Assembly (NCBI GenBank): GCA_005878525.1
Contig: VBMB01000138.1
Location: forward strand, 1 to 39,952
Direction of reading: 5' to 3'
DNA: 39,952 bases
Source of the DNA: Methanobacteriota archaeon
GTDB taxonomy: Archaea; Thermoplasmatota; Thermoplasmata; RBG-16-68-12
Of the stretch, positions 1-8,393 are shown one piece after another; within the stretch, counting starts at the first letter, position 1, and each line of letters starts with the position of its first letter. The translations under genes and the position numbers were made by a program. The notes beneath the pieces are model-generated. The model saw nothing but the letters and a program-made list of their open reading frames with translations. It did not search any database and was not told the origin of the DNA.

Positions 1-1007
1 CGTCGGAAATCGACGAGGCGATGCGCCTAGGGACCGCGTTCCCGAAAGGGCCCCTCGCCACGGCCGACGACATCGGGGTCGACGTCGTGCTCGCCGCCCT
101 GAGGGCTGTCAAGGACGCGAAGCCCGCGAAAATCCTCGAGGAGATGGTGGCTCGCGGGGACCTCGGCGTGAAATCGGGGAAGGGATTCTACGAACACGGT
201 TCGGGAGGCGACACGATGACGTACGAGACCCTGCTCGTCGCCCAGGATGCGGCGACCCATGTGGCGACCATCACGATCAACCGGCCGGATCGGCTCAATA
301 CCTTGAGTCCGCAGGTCTTCGAAGAGCTCGACAAAGCGCTCTCCGTCCTCGGGGAGGATGAGGGCGTGCGCTGCGTCGTCGTCACGGGTGCGGGAGACCG
401 GTCGTTTAGCGCGGGGGCCGACCTCACGTCGTTCGGCGACATCTCGAAGGCGTTCAAGGTGTGGCGCTTCTCGCAGCGATCCGAGGCAGTCGTCACCCAC
501 CTGGCGAATTTCCCGAAGCCGACGATTGCCGCGATCAACGGGCACTGTTTCGGCGGCGGTCTCGAGATCGCCCTCGCATGCGATTTCCGGATCGCGGCGA
601 GTCGGGCGAAGCTCGGCCAAACGGAGGTCAACCTGGGCCTCGTCCCCGGAGCCGGCGGCAGTCAGCGGCTCGTTCGCGTCCTCGGTCAGGCGAAGGCGAA
701 AGAGCTCGTGTTCCTCGGTTCTCGACTCACCGCGGACGAAGCCGCGACGATTGGCCTGGTGACGAAGACGGTGCCGAACGAAGCGTTCGGGGCGGAGGTC
801 CGCGGGTTTGCGGAGAAACTCGCGAAACAAGCGCCCATCGCCATTCGTCTCGCGAAAGTCCTCCTGAACCGGAGCAACGACACCCCCATCGAAACCGCCC
901 TGGAGATGGAAGCGATGGCGTTCGGGCTCGTCTCCTCGACCGAGGACATCTACGAGGGCCTCCAGGCCTTCATGGAGAAGCGTGAGCCGAAGTTCAAGGG
1001 CGAGTGA
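1..1007 (+). CDS. 3-hydroxyacyl-CoA dehydrogenase/enoyl-CoA hydratase fusion, 5' partial
   Basis: The reading frame is open from the window edge (it reads SEIDEAMRLG upstream of the first listed Met), so the gene starts outside. The first ~58 visible residues are the end of a 3-hydroxyacyl-CoA dehydrogenase C-terminal domain, with the motifs FPKGP and GVKSGKGFYEH. After a short linker, the rest (about residue 66 onward) is a complete crotonase-fold enoyl-CoA hydratase, with the oxyanion-hole segments SAGADL and INGHCFGGGLEIALACD and the catalytic-region motif GLVPGAGGSQRL. In the family the two activities hydrate an enoyl-CoA and oxidise the resulting (S)-3-hydroxyacyl-CoA with NAD. Dehydrogenase-first fusions of this order are typical of archaea, where they serve beta-oxidation or crotonyl-CoA metabolism. 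The neighbours (CoA-transferase, thiolase) fit acyl-CoA breakdown. The direction of flux cannot be read from the sequence. Confidence 0.93.
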   Translation, partial: SEIDEAMRLGTAFPKGPLATADDIGVDVVLAALRAVKDAKPAKILEEMVARGDLGVKSGKGFYEHGSGGDTMTYETLLVAQDAATHVATITINRPDRLNTLSPQVFEELDKALSVLGEDEGVRCVVVTGAGDRSFSAGADLTSFGDISKAFKVWRFSQRSEAVVTHLANFPKPTIAAINGHCFGGGLEIALACDFRIAASRAKLGQTEVNLGLVPGAGGSQRLVRVLGQAKAKELVFLGSRLTADEAATIGLVTKTVPNEAFGAEVRGFAEKLAKQAPIAIRLAKVLLNRSNDTPIETALEMEAMAFGLVSSTEDIYEGLQAFMEKREPKFKGE

Positions 1008-1040
1008 ATTCTTTGTGCGCAATTGCGCACAATCTGGACC

Positions 1041-2231
1041 TCACCTTGCGACGACGTTCTTCTTGGCGAGCGCCTCGATCTGCCGCGAGGTGTATCCCAG
1101 AGACCGCAGGATTGCGTCCGTGTCCTGGCCTTTCGTCGGGACGCGCGCGGGGTTCCGCGTCTCCGTCGTCGTGTGCTTCGCGGGGTGGGAGATGACTTGG
1201 AGCTTTCCGACTCCCGGCACGTCGACCGTCGGGAGGAGGCCGCGGGCTTTCACCTGTGGGTCATTGACGACCTGCGGCACCCGCTTCACCCCGGCGAGCG
1301 GGAGCCGTTCCGCGAAGAAGAGCGGCTCCCACTCTTCGAGTGTCCGTTCTCGGAATCGGGCGGCGAGCGTTTGCGCGACGGCGGGCCGCTCGGCCGGTTC
1401 GGCGAATTGCTTTCCAGACAGCTCCGGCGCCCCGATGAGTTCGCACATCCGCTCCCAGAACTTCGGTTCGACCGTGGCGACGGAGATCCATTGGCCGTCC
1501 TTCGTCTCGTAAAGGCTGTAGAAAGGGAACGATCCGGTGAGGAGGGTTTCACCGGGCATCGGTTCTTCACCCGTCGCAAGATACCGCGCGAGACCGAGGA
1601 CCAGCAGGGTCACGGCCGTGTCGTAGATGGAGACATCGATGAATTCGCCCCTTCCCGTTCGGTCTCGAGTCCGGAGCGACGCGAGGATCGCCAACGCCGC
1701 GTTGAAGCCGCCCGCCAGGTCGGCGATGGGCACGCCCGGGATCGCGGGTCGTCGTTCGTCGAGGCTCCGGGTGACGGACAAGAGGCCCGCGAGCGCCTCG
1801 AAATTGATGTCGTGCCCCGGGAGATCTTTGTACGGACCGTTCTGGCCGTATCCGGAGAATGAGCAGTAGATCAGCTTCGGATTCCACATCGCGAGGGCAT
1901 CGTAGTCCGCTCCGAGACGGGCCATGACGCCGGGCCGGAACTGCTCCACGACGACATCCGCTCGGCGGATGAGTTTTCGGAGGATCTCTTGACCTTCGGA
2001 CGTTTTCAAGTCGACCGCGAGCGAACGTTTTCCGCGGTTCACCATCGCAAAGGGATACGAGACATCGTGGATGATCGGCGGCACCGATCGCATGTAGTCG
2101 CCGAGCTGTGGGTCTTCCACTTTGATGACGTCGGCCCCGAGGTTGCAGAGGAGCTGGGTGCAGAACGGACCCGGGAGGAGGCGAGTGAAGTCGAGGACGA
2201 CGATGCCATCGAGGGACGCCGCCACAATCAC
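1041..2231 (-). CDS. CaiB/BaiF family (class III) CoA-transferase
   Basis: This is a 396-residue protein of the usual length for class III CoA-transferases, which move CoA between acyl-CoA and free acids. It has the family N-terminal signature VVLDFTRLLPGPFCTQLL followed by LGADVIKVEDP. The catalytic aspartate is probably D141 in PGHDINFEALAGLL. The segment DLAGGFNAALAILASL is also typical. The start is a GTG; a second in-frame GTG two codons later is an equally good choice. The gene is convergent with the hydratase fusion, with 33 bp between the stops, and lies 50 bp downstream of the zinc-finger membrane protein on the same strand. The substrate is not evident. Context suggests activation of a carboxylic acid for beta-oxidation-like breakdown. 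Confidence 0.93.
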   Translation of the reverse strand: MIVAASLDGIVVLDFTRLLPGPFCTQLLCNLGADVIKVEDPQLGDYMRSVPPIIHDVSYPFAMVNRGKRSLAVDLKTSEGQEILRKLIRRADVVVEQFRPGVMARLGADYDALAMWNPKLIYCSFSGYGQNGPYKDLPGHDINFEALAGLLSVTRSLDERRPAIPGVPIADLAGGFNAALAILASLRTRDRTGRGEFIDVSIYDTAVTLLVLGLARYLATGEEPMPGETLLTGSFPFYSLYETKDGQWISVATVEPKFWERMCELIGAPELSGKQFAEPAERPAVAQTLAARFRERTLEEWEPLFFAERLPLAGVKRVPQVVNDPQVKARGLLPTVDVPGVGKLQVISHPAKHTTTETRNPARVPTKGQDTDAILRSLGYTSRQIEALAKKNVVAR

Positions 2232-2281
2232 GGAACCGAGCCGGCCGGCATGAACCTTCTCTCAACCTCGTGAGGTTTCGC

Positions 2282-3571
2282 TCACGCGTCGACCGCCGCT
2301 TGTCCTCCTTGAAGGTCGTGTTCGGTCCGCCGCTTCCACTCGGCGGTCAAGGCGCGCAGATTCTCAGCTGACAGTTTGTCGAGATCCTCGCCTTCTCCGG
2401 TCGTTCGTTCGAGATACCAGTATTTCTCGTACCGCCCCGCATCTCGGAACTCAATCTTCGCGATCTGCGCCCAGGGGATGAAGTCATCGTTGAGCTGGCG
2501 CTCGTATGGATTGTCGTACCAGAGGTGGAATCCTCGTTCGCTGAACGCAACCGCGGCTGGCAATCCTCCTCCGTAGAGCACCCAGAGCACGGGAAGCACA
2601 ACGAGCATCAGGCCTCCGAACGAGATGACGAGGATGGGGGCGACTTCGTCCGACCTCTCGTGGAGGTTGAGGAGAAACGTCGTCAGATAGACCAGTGCGG
2701 CGAAGATCGCGACGAGCACGATCGTGACGTACCTCCTCTGTCGCACGGAGATACTCTTCCGGTTGGGCCTCCAAGACAGACTCGGATCCCGGTAGGCACC
2801 TTCGAGGATGCGCACCGGTGGAATGCCGTTCACCGCGCGCCGATGGAGCACTGCCCGTCCGTGCCACCAGACGCCGGCCCACAACCAGAGCGGGATGAGC
2901 GGTCCTACCAGCAGGGCGATGAACGCGAGCAGAATCGGGGGCGGCGCTGGATCCGCAGGAGAAGGACTCAGGATGCGAACGAAGAAGACGAGCGTCCCAT
3001 CTGCGCGCGAGGCGACGTTGCCAATCATGTACACGCGATCCCCAGACATGTAGACGGTCCCCGAAGTCCGCACCGCGTTTGGCGCCGGATGGAGCCCGGG
3101 ACCGACCTCCCACCACCGCTCCATCGTCGCGAAGACCGTTCCCGCCCCATCGGTCACGGCGAAGCTTCCCGTCGCGTCCCAACTCCAGACCCATCCGCCG
3201 TCCGTGTCGACTTCTCGACCTCCGAAGACAATCGATGAATTCGACACGATGACGCCAGCCACCTTCGCGATCTGCCCGAGTCGCAGCTCGCCGACGGGCA
3301 CGATCGGCGCGGCGTTCCATTCCTTCAGCGTGGAATAGTCGTAGGCCACCATGCCCGCCCATGGTGCGGCGACCACCGTGACCATGACGAGGAAGCCGAG
3401 GGCGGAGATTCCGCGGAAGCTGAGGTTCTTCGCTCCCGATCCGTGGCCTTCGCCGCACCGTTCCTCCCAGCATCGTCGACAGACGAAAAACCGGTCGACC
3501 GTGCACCAGTACAGTCCGAACGCGTACGCACCTCGGAATTCCGTGTGGCAGCGCGCGCAGACCTGAGCCAC
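2282..3571 (-). CDS. Membrane protein with N-terminal zinc-finger-like Cys cluster, unknown function
   Basis: The function is not recognised. The first 45 residues hold a Cys/His-rich cluster (C5, C8, C23, C31, C34, C39, plus His) reading CARCHTEF...CRRCWEERCGEGH, likely to bind one or two zinc ions in the cytoplasm. A membrane segment follows near residues 53-75. Next comes a ~130-residue, probably external, beta-rich domain (GQIAKVAGVIV..., TSGTVYMSGDRVYMIGNV) that could be an OB-like fold. Three more hydrophobic segments lie near 211-232, 280-300 and 308-330, and a soluble tail ends the protein. The start is GTG; the upstream TATA-like element fits a leaderless transcript. An OB-like domain between membrane helices recalls GIDE/MULAN-type proteins, but that is only a resemblance. 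Confidence 0.75.
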   Translation of the reverse strand: MAQVCARCHTEFRGAYAFGLYWCTVDRFFVCRRCWEERCGEGHGSGAKNLSFRGISALGFLVMVTVVAAPWAGMVAYDYSTLKEWNAAPIVPVGELRLGQIAKVAGVIVSNSSIVFGGREVDTDGGWVWSWDATGSFAVTDGAGTVFATMERWWEVGPGLHPAPNAVRTSGTVYMSGDRVYMIGNVASRADGTLVFFVRILSPSPADPAPPPILLAFIALLVGPLIPLWLWAGVWWHGRAVLHRRAVNGIPPVRILEGAYRDPSLSWRPNRKSISVRQRRYVTIVLVAIFAALVYLTTFLLNLHERSDEVAPILVISFGGLMLVVLPVLWVLYGGGLPAAVAFSERGFHLWYDNPYERQLNDDFIPWAQIAKIEFRDAGRYEKYWYLERTTGEGEDLDKLSAENLRALTAEWKRRTEHDLQGGQAAVDA

Positions 3572-3592
3572 GAGACTTCATCTGAGCGATAG

Positions 3593-3602
3593 CCTAAATT
3601 CC
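3593..3602 (-). promoter_or_regulatory. TATA-like promoter of the zinc-finger membrane protein gene
   Basis: On the minus strand this reads GGAATTTAGG. It lies about 22-31 nt upstream of the GTG start at 3571, the spacing expected of an archaeal TATA box on a leaderless or nearly leaderless mRNA. Confidence 0.5.
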
Positions 3603-3682
3603 TTTGTCTGGAAATCCGCGAACGCGGATCCGGTGGCGAACCTTCTTATCTCACGCGGCCCTTGGGAAGGTCAGGACCGCGG

Positions 3683-4828
3683 ATGCCTGATGCCGTAATC
3701 GTCGGAGCTGTGCGGACGCCGATTGGGAAGCGCGCCGGTTCTCTCACGAACTGGCGGCCGGACGACCTGGCCGCGTTCGTCCTTCGCGCTCTCGCGGACC
3801 GGACCGGCATCGAGCCCAAGATTGTCGAAGACGTGGTGCTGGGCTGCGTCACCCAGGTCGACGAACAGGGCCTGAACATCGCCCGCCTCGCGCCGCTGAT
3901 CGCCGGATTTCCCGAGTCGGTCCCGGGGACCAGCGTGAACCGGATGTGCGCCTCCGGACTGCAGGCGTTCAACTTCGCCGCGATGGAGGTCATGACGGGC
4001 CAGAACGACGTCGTCATCGCGGGCGGTGTCGAGGTGATGTCCCGCGTCCCCCTGGGCTCCGACGCCGGAGCGCTCAGCCCGAAGCTTCTCGAGAAATACG
4101 AGATCGTGCAGCAAGGCATCTCCGCCGACCTCGTCGCGGACAAGTACAAGATCACCCGGGAGCAGATGGACGAGTTCTCGCTCTGGTCCCACCGCAAGGC
4201 GATCCGGGCGATCGATGAAGGCCGGTTCAAGAAGGAGATCGAACCCGTCCCCGTGTTCGACGAGGGTGGCAACAAACGGATGTTCGATACCGACGAGCAC
4301 CCGCGTCGGACCACGTCGCTGGAGAAGCTCGCGTCCCTCGCGGCTGCGTTCAAGCCCGATGGCCGGATCACGGCAGGCAACTCGAGCGGCATCAATGACG
4401 GCGCGTGCGGGATCCTCGTGACGACGACCGACAAGGCGAGGGAATTGAAGCTGGAACCCCGCGCACGATTCGTCTCGACCGGCGTCGCGGGCACAAACCC
4501 GACGATCATGCTGGACGGCACGATCCCTGCCATCCGGAAGGCCCTGACGCGGGCCGACCTCAAGGCGGACGACATCGACATCTGGGAGGTCAACGAGGCC
4601 TTCGCCTCCGTCCCGATTGCGACCCGGGACACGATCGGCTTCGAGGACGCGAAGCTGAACGTCAACGGCGGCGCGATTGCGTTGGGCCACCCGCTCGGCA
4701 TGAGCGGCGCTCGGCTGATCACGACGATGCTCCACGAGATGGAGCGACAGGACCTCCACTACGGACTCGCGACGTTGTGCATCGGATTCGGGATGGGCCT
4801 TGCGACGATCATCGAGCGGCCCACCTAA
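3683..4828 (+). CDS. Thiolase family acetyl-CoA C-acyltransferase
   Basis: The ORF track starts at a TTG (3662). The ATG at 3683 gives the normal thiolase N-terminus MPDAVIVGAVRTPIGK and is preferred, for 381 residues. The nucleophilic cysteine is C89 in NRMCASGLQA. The active-site blocks NGGAIALGHPLGMSGAR (catalytic His) and CIGFGMG (second Cys) are both present, as is the NEAF motif in WEVNEAFAS. The enzyme either cleaves 3-ketoacyl-CoA or condenses two acetyl-CoA. The presence of dehydrogenase/hydratase, CoA-transferase and, further on, acyl-CoA dehydrogenase genes favours beta-oxidation. A weak TATA-like CTTCTTATCT lies about 30 nt upstream. The full-length antisense ORF (3671-4837) is a shadow. 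Confidence 0.96.
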   Translation: MPDAVIVGAVRTPIGKRAGSLTNWRPDDLAAFVLRALADRTGIEPKIVEDVVLGCVTQVDEQGLNIARLAPLIAGFPESVPGTSVNRMCASGLQAFNFAAMEVMTGQNDVVIAGGVEVMSRVPLGSDAGALSPKLLEKYEIVQQGISADLVADKYKITREQMDEFSLWSHRKAIRAIDEGRFKKEIEPVPVFDEGGNKRMFDTDEHPRRTTSLEKLASLAAAFKPDGRITAGNSSGINDGACGILVTTTDKARELKLEPRARFVSTGVAGTNPTIMLDGTIPAIRKALTRADLKADDIDIWEVNEAFASVPIATRDTIGFEDAKLNVNGGAIALGHPLGMSGARLITTMLHEMERQDLHYGLATLCIGFGMGLATIIERPT

Positions 4829-4856
4829 CGACTTCACAAACCACTCGACGCCGGTT

Positions 4857-6668
4857 TCAGCTTGTACTGAGCTGGATTACGCGCTCATCGACGACAAGGC
4901 GGTCCACCGCGTTCACCGTCATGACGACTGTGTTGCCGGAAAGGCCAGTCGTGGTGAGGGCACCCGTCGACCGGAAGGCATCCGCGAACCATAGCGCCCA
5001 CGCCGCTGCGCTTGGGCTCTGGATGGTCAGCGTGATCCCACTGTACCAGTTCACCCATTGGCTTAGAAGGCATGAGACAAAGATGATCTGGTCGTTGATG
5101 GACTTTCCCAGCCAGGATTGCATGTTTCCCAGCGCGACCTGATTGTTCGTCGCGGTGATCGCGGCCGACAGCTGGGACTGCGCGCTGCCCACGTTGAAAT
5201 TCGCCAGGGAGATCTTCCCCCCAGTCATGTTCACGTCGCCCCATTGGAGGCGCCCCTGCGCCCGGTTCAAGGGTTGCCGCACGGCCGCGGCCGCAGGCTG
5301 CGTCGCCGCGCCTTGGTCTGCCCAGTACTGGACGTAGGCCGAGGTGTTGCCCACCTCCCGAGCCTCGTCGCCAAGGTTGGGTCGGATGATTGTCTGGGAG
5401 TTCGTATTGGCGTAGAGGAACTCCGCGTTGATGAATGCGTAGTCCGAGCCCGAGGCCCGGAATGGACTTCCCACGAACGTGAGGAGTGTGAGGTGGAGCG
5501 TACCGGTCCCCTTATCGCGCGGCTCGAACACGAACGGGATTCCTTGATGGACCACCTGCCCGCCGGCTTGGGCCAAGGTGACCCCTCCCGCCTCGAGGCT
5601 CATCGTCTGAACCGGATACTGGCGGTTCCCGCGGTTCAGGATCAGGGAGCCGCTAATCGAACTCGCCGTCACCAGCGTGCCGCAGGCGACCGATCCGGAG
5701 TAGTGATTGGCGATTTCGAGGTAAATGAACTTGATTGAATCCGCGGTCGGCGCTGCGTAATATGTGCCTCCCGTTGTCGTCGCGATCTCTTGGAGGAGCG
5801 AGGCGTCCGCGTCTGGACCGAGTCCGATCGTGAAGATCGTGATGTTGTTCGCCTTCGCCCGGGCGGCCTCGAGTCGGGCCTGAGCATCGCCGCCGGCTTG
5901 GGTCGGGCAACACGTGTTCTGACCGTCCGTCAGGAGAATGATGACCCATGCATGGCTCCGGACTCCATACGTGATGAGCTCGTTATTCGCGACGAAGAGC
6001 GCCGCGCCGAAGTTCGTGCTGTCGCTCGAGCCGATCGTGTCGAGGTCAGCCTGGGCTCCGCTGTAATCCGGGATACCGTTGTTGTATGGGGAGAAGAGAT
6101 GGTGCGCTGGGCCGCCAACATTGGTCCGGGTGAGCCGGGCGACCCCGTTGAAGTCGACACTCGCTACCCGGTCGGGGCGGGTGAGACGCCCAATGTAGTC
6201 CTTCGCGGCGCTGATTCGTAGGCGACCGGGATCGCTCCCAGGCGACGGGCAACAGGTCATGGACCCGGAACTGTCGATCGCCAGGACGATGTCCTGGTCC
6301 ACGTGCGTGATCCGACTGTCGTGGATCGTAGGCACGTATTGCATCGTGATGTTCGCGGGCACCGCGCCGCCCGTGTTGAATTGAAGGGTTCCGTCGCTCG
6401 GAGTCGAGAAGGCTGACGAAGAGGGCGTGCCGAGCGGGATCGTGAAGGAGAACTGGCCGCCGGGGACCGCGGCTCCGACCGCGGCATACCGAAGGTAGTC
6501 GAGGGCCTGGAGCGCCGCGACGGAGGTCTGGCGTTCGGCGGCGTACTCGCGAGCGGGAATCACGGAGATGACGGCCGCCTGGAGGAAGAGCACCGCCGCG
6601 AGCAGAGCAAAGAGAGTCGCGACTGTCGACGCGACTCCTTCCGAGTCCTCTCGGAACGAGTTCGCCAT
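4857..6668 (-). CDS. Secreted/pilin-like protein with a von Willebrand factor A domain
   Basis: The true start is the ATG at 6668 (603 residues), not the listed one at 6872: a strong TATA box sits ~30 nt upstream of it, and the protein then begins with a short polar leader (MANSFREDSEG) and one hydrophobic helix (VASTVATLFALLAAVLFLQAAV), like archaeal type IV pilin-like proteins. A vWA domain follows from about residue 126, with a complete MIDAS: D132-S134-S136 in DSSGSM, T218, and D248 in LLTDGQ. Two CCP motifs (139-141 and 253-255) sit in loops beside the metal site, which is unusual. The C-terminal ~300 residues are beta-rich and unrecognised. It probably acts outside the cell in adhesion or as part of a surface filament; the ligand is unknown. 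Confidence 0.8.
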   Translation of the reverse strand: MANSFREDSEGVASTVATLFALLAAVLFLQAAVISVIPAREYAAERQTSVAALQALDYLRYAAVGAAVPGGQFSFTIPLGTPSSSAFSTPSDGTLQFNTGGAVPANITMQYVPTIHDSRITHVDQDIVLAIDSSGSMTCCPSPGSDPGRLRISAAKDYIGRLTRPDRVASVDFNGVARLTRTNVGGPAHHLFSPYNNGIPDYSGAQADLDTIGSSDSTNFGAALFVANNELITYGVRSHAWVIILLTDGQNTCCPTQAGGDAQARLEAARAKANNITIFTIGLGPDADASLLQEIATTTGGTYYAAPTADSIKFIYLEIANHYSGSVACGTLVTASSISGSLILNRGNRQYPVQTMSLEAGGVTLAQAGGQVVHQGIPFVFEPRDKGTGTLHLTLLTFVGSPFRASGSDYAFINAEFLYANTNSQTIIRPNLGDEAREVGNTSAYVQYWADQGAATQPAAAAVRQPLNRAQGRLQWGDVNMTGGKISLANFNVGSAQSQLSAAITATNNQVALGNMQSWLGKSINDQIIFVSCLLSQWVNWYSGITLTIQSPSAAAWALWFADAFRSTGALTTTGLSGNTVVMTVNAVDRLVVDERVIQLSTS

Positions 6669-6694
6669 GTAGAACGATTGTCCAGGGGAAGCCC

Positions 6695-6706
6695 TCTTTA
6701 AATACT
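6695..6706 (-). promoter_or_regulatory. TATA box of the vWA/pilin-like gene
   Basis: On the minus strand this reads AAGTATTTAAAG, close to the archaeal TATA consensus. It is ~30 nt upstream of the ATG at 6668, so the mRNA should be leaderless or nearly so. It decides the start codon of that gene. The remainder of the 267-bp divergent spacer (6669-6935) shows no other clear element except the permease promoter. Confidence 0.7.
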
Positions 6707-6906
6707 TGGTTCGTTCAAAATCTTTCGTGATAACCAGCGGGAGGAACGGCTCCGGAATTCGATTCCAGCCATGGCACGGGACGAGCTTGTATGGAGGCGG
6801 GCAGCCCAACGTTGCAAGATTCTCGGCCGGACTCGACGGTGCCACGGGACAATCCTCTACCTCGAGACGCACGCATTACGGACGGCGGCGATTGACTCGC
6901 AAGCCC

Positions 6907-6916
6907 GTATTTAGAC
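6907..6916 (+). promoter_or_regulatory. TATA-like promoter of the APC permease gene
   Basis: Reads GTATTTAGAC and lies about 20-29 nt before the ATG at 6936, consistent with a leaderless transcript. Confidence 0.5.
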
Positions 6917-6935
6917 TCGGAGCCATTGCCGCGCG

Positions 6936-8393
6936 ATGCGGCCGCGCGGTGACGGCACACAGACCGGCGTGTCGGCCAAGCTGAACACGTTCGACGTGAC
7001 CAGCCTCGTCGTCGGCTCGATCATCGGGGCCGACGTGTATGTCGCCACCGCGATCGGGGCGCGGCTCGTGGGCCCGTCGTCTCTGCTGGTGTGGGTCCTG
7101 GCAGGAGCGATGGCGATGGTCATCGCCCTCTCCTTCTCCTATTGTGTGATGATCTTGCCAAAGGTCGGCGGACCCTATGCCTATGTGAAGGCGGTCGCCG
7201 GTCCATTTCCCGGATTCATCGTCGGGTGGGGTCTCCTCCTCGCAGAGTGGTTCTCCCTCGCGGTCTTCCCCGTCGCATTCACCCAATACTTCCTGGCGCT
7301 CGACCCGGGAATCGACGATCTCGGCAAGGCCCTCCTGAAGGCCGTCTTCATCGCGATCATCCTGGTGACGAACCTCATCGGGGTCAAGGCCGCGGGCAGG
7401 GTGAACGACGTCCTGACCGTCGCAAAGTTGTCCCCCCTCCTCTTGATTGTCCTCGGAGGCATCGCGTTCTTGGCCCTTCAGCCGGGGCAGTTCGCGGGAA
7501 ACCTCGTCCCGTTCTTCACCGGCGACTTCTCGGCATTCGGCCGGGCGCTCGTCCTCATCTTCTGGGCGTACGCGGGATTCGAACTCTCGACCCTGCCGAC
7601 GGATGAGGTGATCCAGCCGAGGAAGACGATCCCGCGGGCGATCCTCATGGGCATGGTGATCGTGATTGCCTTCTACTTCCTCACGAACTTCTTCGTCATC
7701 GGCACGGTTGGCGGACGCGCGCTCGGCGCGTCGAGCAGTCCGCTCGTCGATGCGGCTCGGGCGACGTTCAGTTCGCCCGCGCTCCTGACATCCGTGATCG
7801 TCCTGGTCGTTGGTGTGGGCGCTCTGTTGTCGATCACGGGAGCCGATGAATCGGGGACCGTCGGCACCTCGCGGTTGGCCTACGCCATGTCGATCGATGG
7901 ATTGCTCCCCGAGGTGTTCAGTCGGAAACAGAAGCGGTTCCGCACGCCGTACCTCGGGCTGATCATCCTCTGCGTGACGGCGTATGTGGCGAGTCTGATG
8001 GGCACCTTGTCCGATTTGATCAGCTCGGCCGTGTTCCTCCTCGCATTCGTCTACTTCGCGACGTGCTTCTCCACGATCTTCCTCGAACGCATGCACCCGA
8101 GGCTCTCGAGCGGACTTCGCTGGAAGGTCGCCATCCCGGTGGTCGGGATGTTCTTCTCCGTCGTCCTCATGGGACTCGTCAGCCCGCGGTTGATCGGGAT
8201 CTCGCTCGTCCTTCTCGCGATCGGCATCCCGATCTACACGTTCTTCTCTCCGCAGAAGGAACTCGTGGAACTGAAGGATGCGTTCTGGTCCCCGGAGGCG
8301 ATCTCCCGCAGGGCGTACCTGCAGGGGCAGCGGTTCCTCGCGTATCCGTTGCGGGCGATCAAGAGGCTCATGCGGAGGCGTTCCGCCTCTTAG
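6936..8393 (+). CDS. APC-superfamily amino acid permease
   Basis: This 485-residue polytopic protein has about 12 hydrophobic segments. The first helix carries the broken-helix motif typical of the amino acid-polyamine-organocation superfamily (TSLVVGSIIGADVYVATA), which contributes to the substrate site. Helix 2-3 motifs (LPKVGGPYAYVKAVAGPFPGFIVGW) and helix 6 (FWAYAGFELSTLPTDEV) also match the family. It should import amino acids by cation symport or exchange; the exact substrate cannot be told. A TATA-like element ~25 nt upstream supports the ATG start. The gene ends in a 4-bp overlap with the convergent FAD oxidoreductase, where the TAG and TAA stops share TTAG. Confidence 0.92.
   Translation: MRPRGDGTQTGVSAKLNTFDVTSLVVGSIIGADVYVATAIGARLVGPSSLLVWVLAGAMAMVIALSFSYCVMILPKVGGPYAYVKAVAGPFPGFIVGWGLLLAEWFSLAVFPVAFTQYFLALDPGIDDLGKALLKAVFIAIILVTNLIGVKAAGRVNDVLTVAKLSPLLLIVLGGIAFLALQPGQFAGNLVPFFTGDFSAFGRALVLIFWAYAGFELSTLPTDEVIQPRKTIPRAILMGMVIVIAFYFLTNFFVIGTVGGRALGASSSPLVDAARATFSSPALLTSVIVLVVGVGALLSITGADESGTVGTSRLAYAMSIDGLLPEVFSRKQKRFRTPYLGLIILCVTAYVASLMGTLSDLISSAVFLLAFVYFATCFSTIFLERMHPRLSSGLRWKVAIPVVGMFFSVVLMGLVSPRLIGISLVLLAIGIPIYTFFSPQKELVELKDAFWSPEAISRRAYLQGQRFLAYPLRAIKRLMRRRSAS

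Noticed and set aside
3671-4837. 388-residue antisense ORF over the thiolase
   Set aside because: The thiolase has every catalytic motif; the antisense product is Arg/Asp-rich and patternless.
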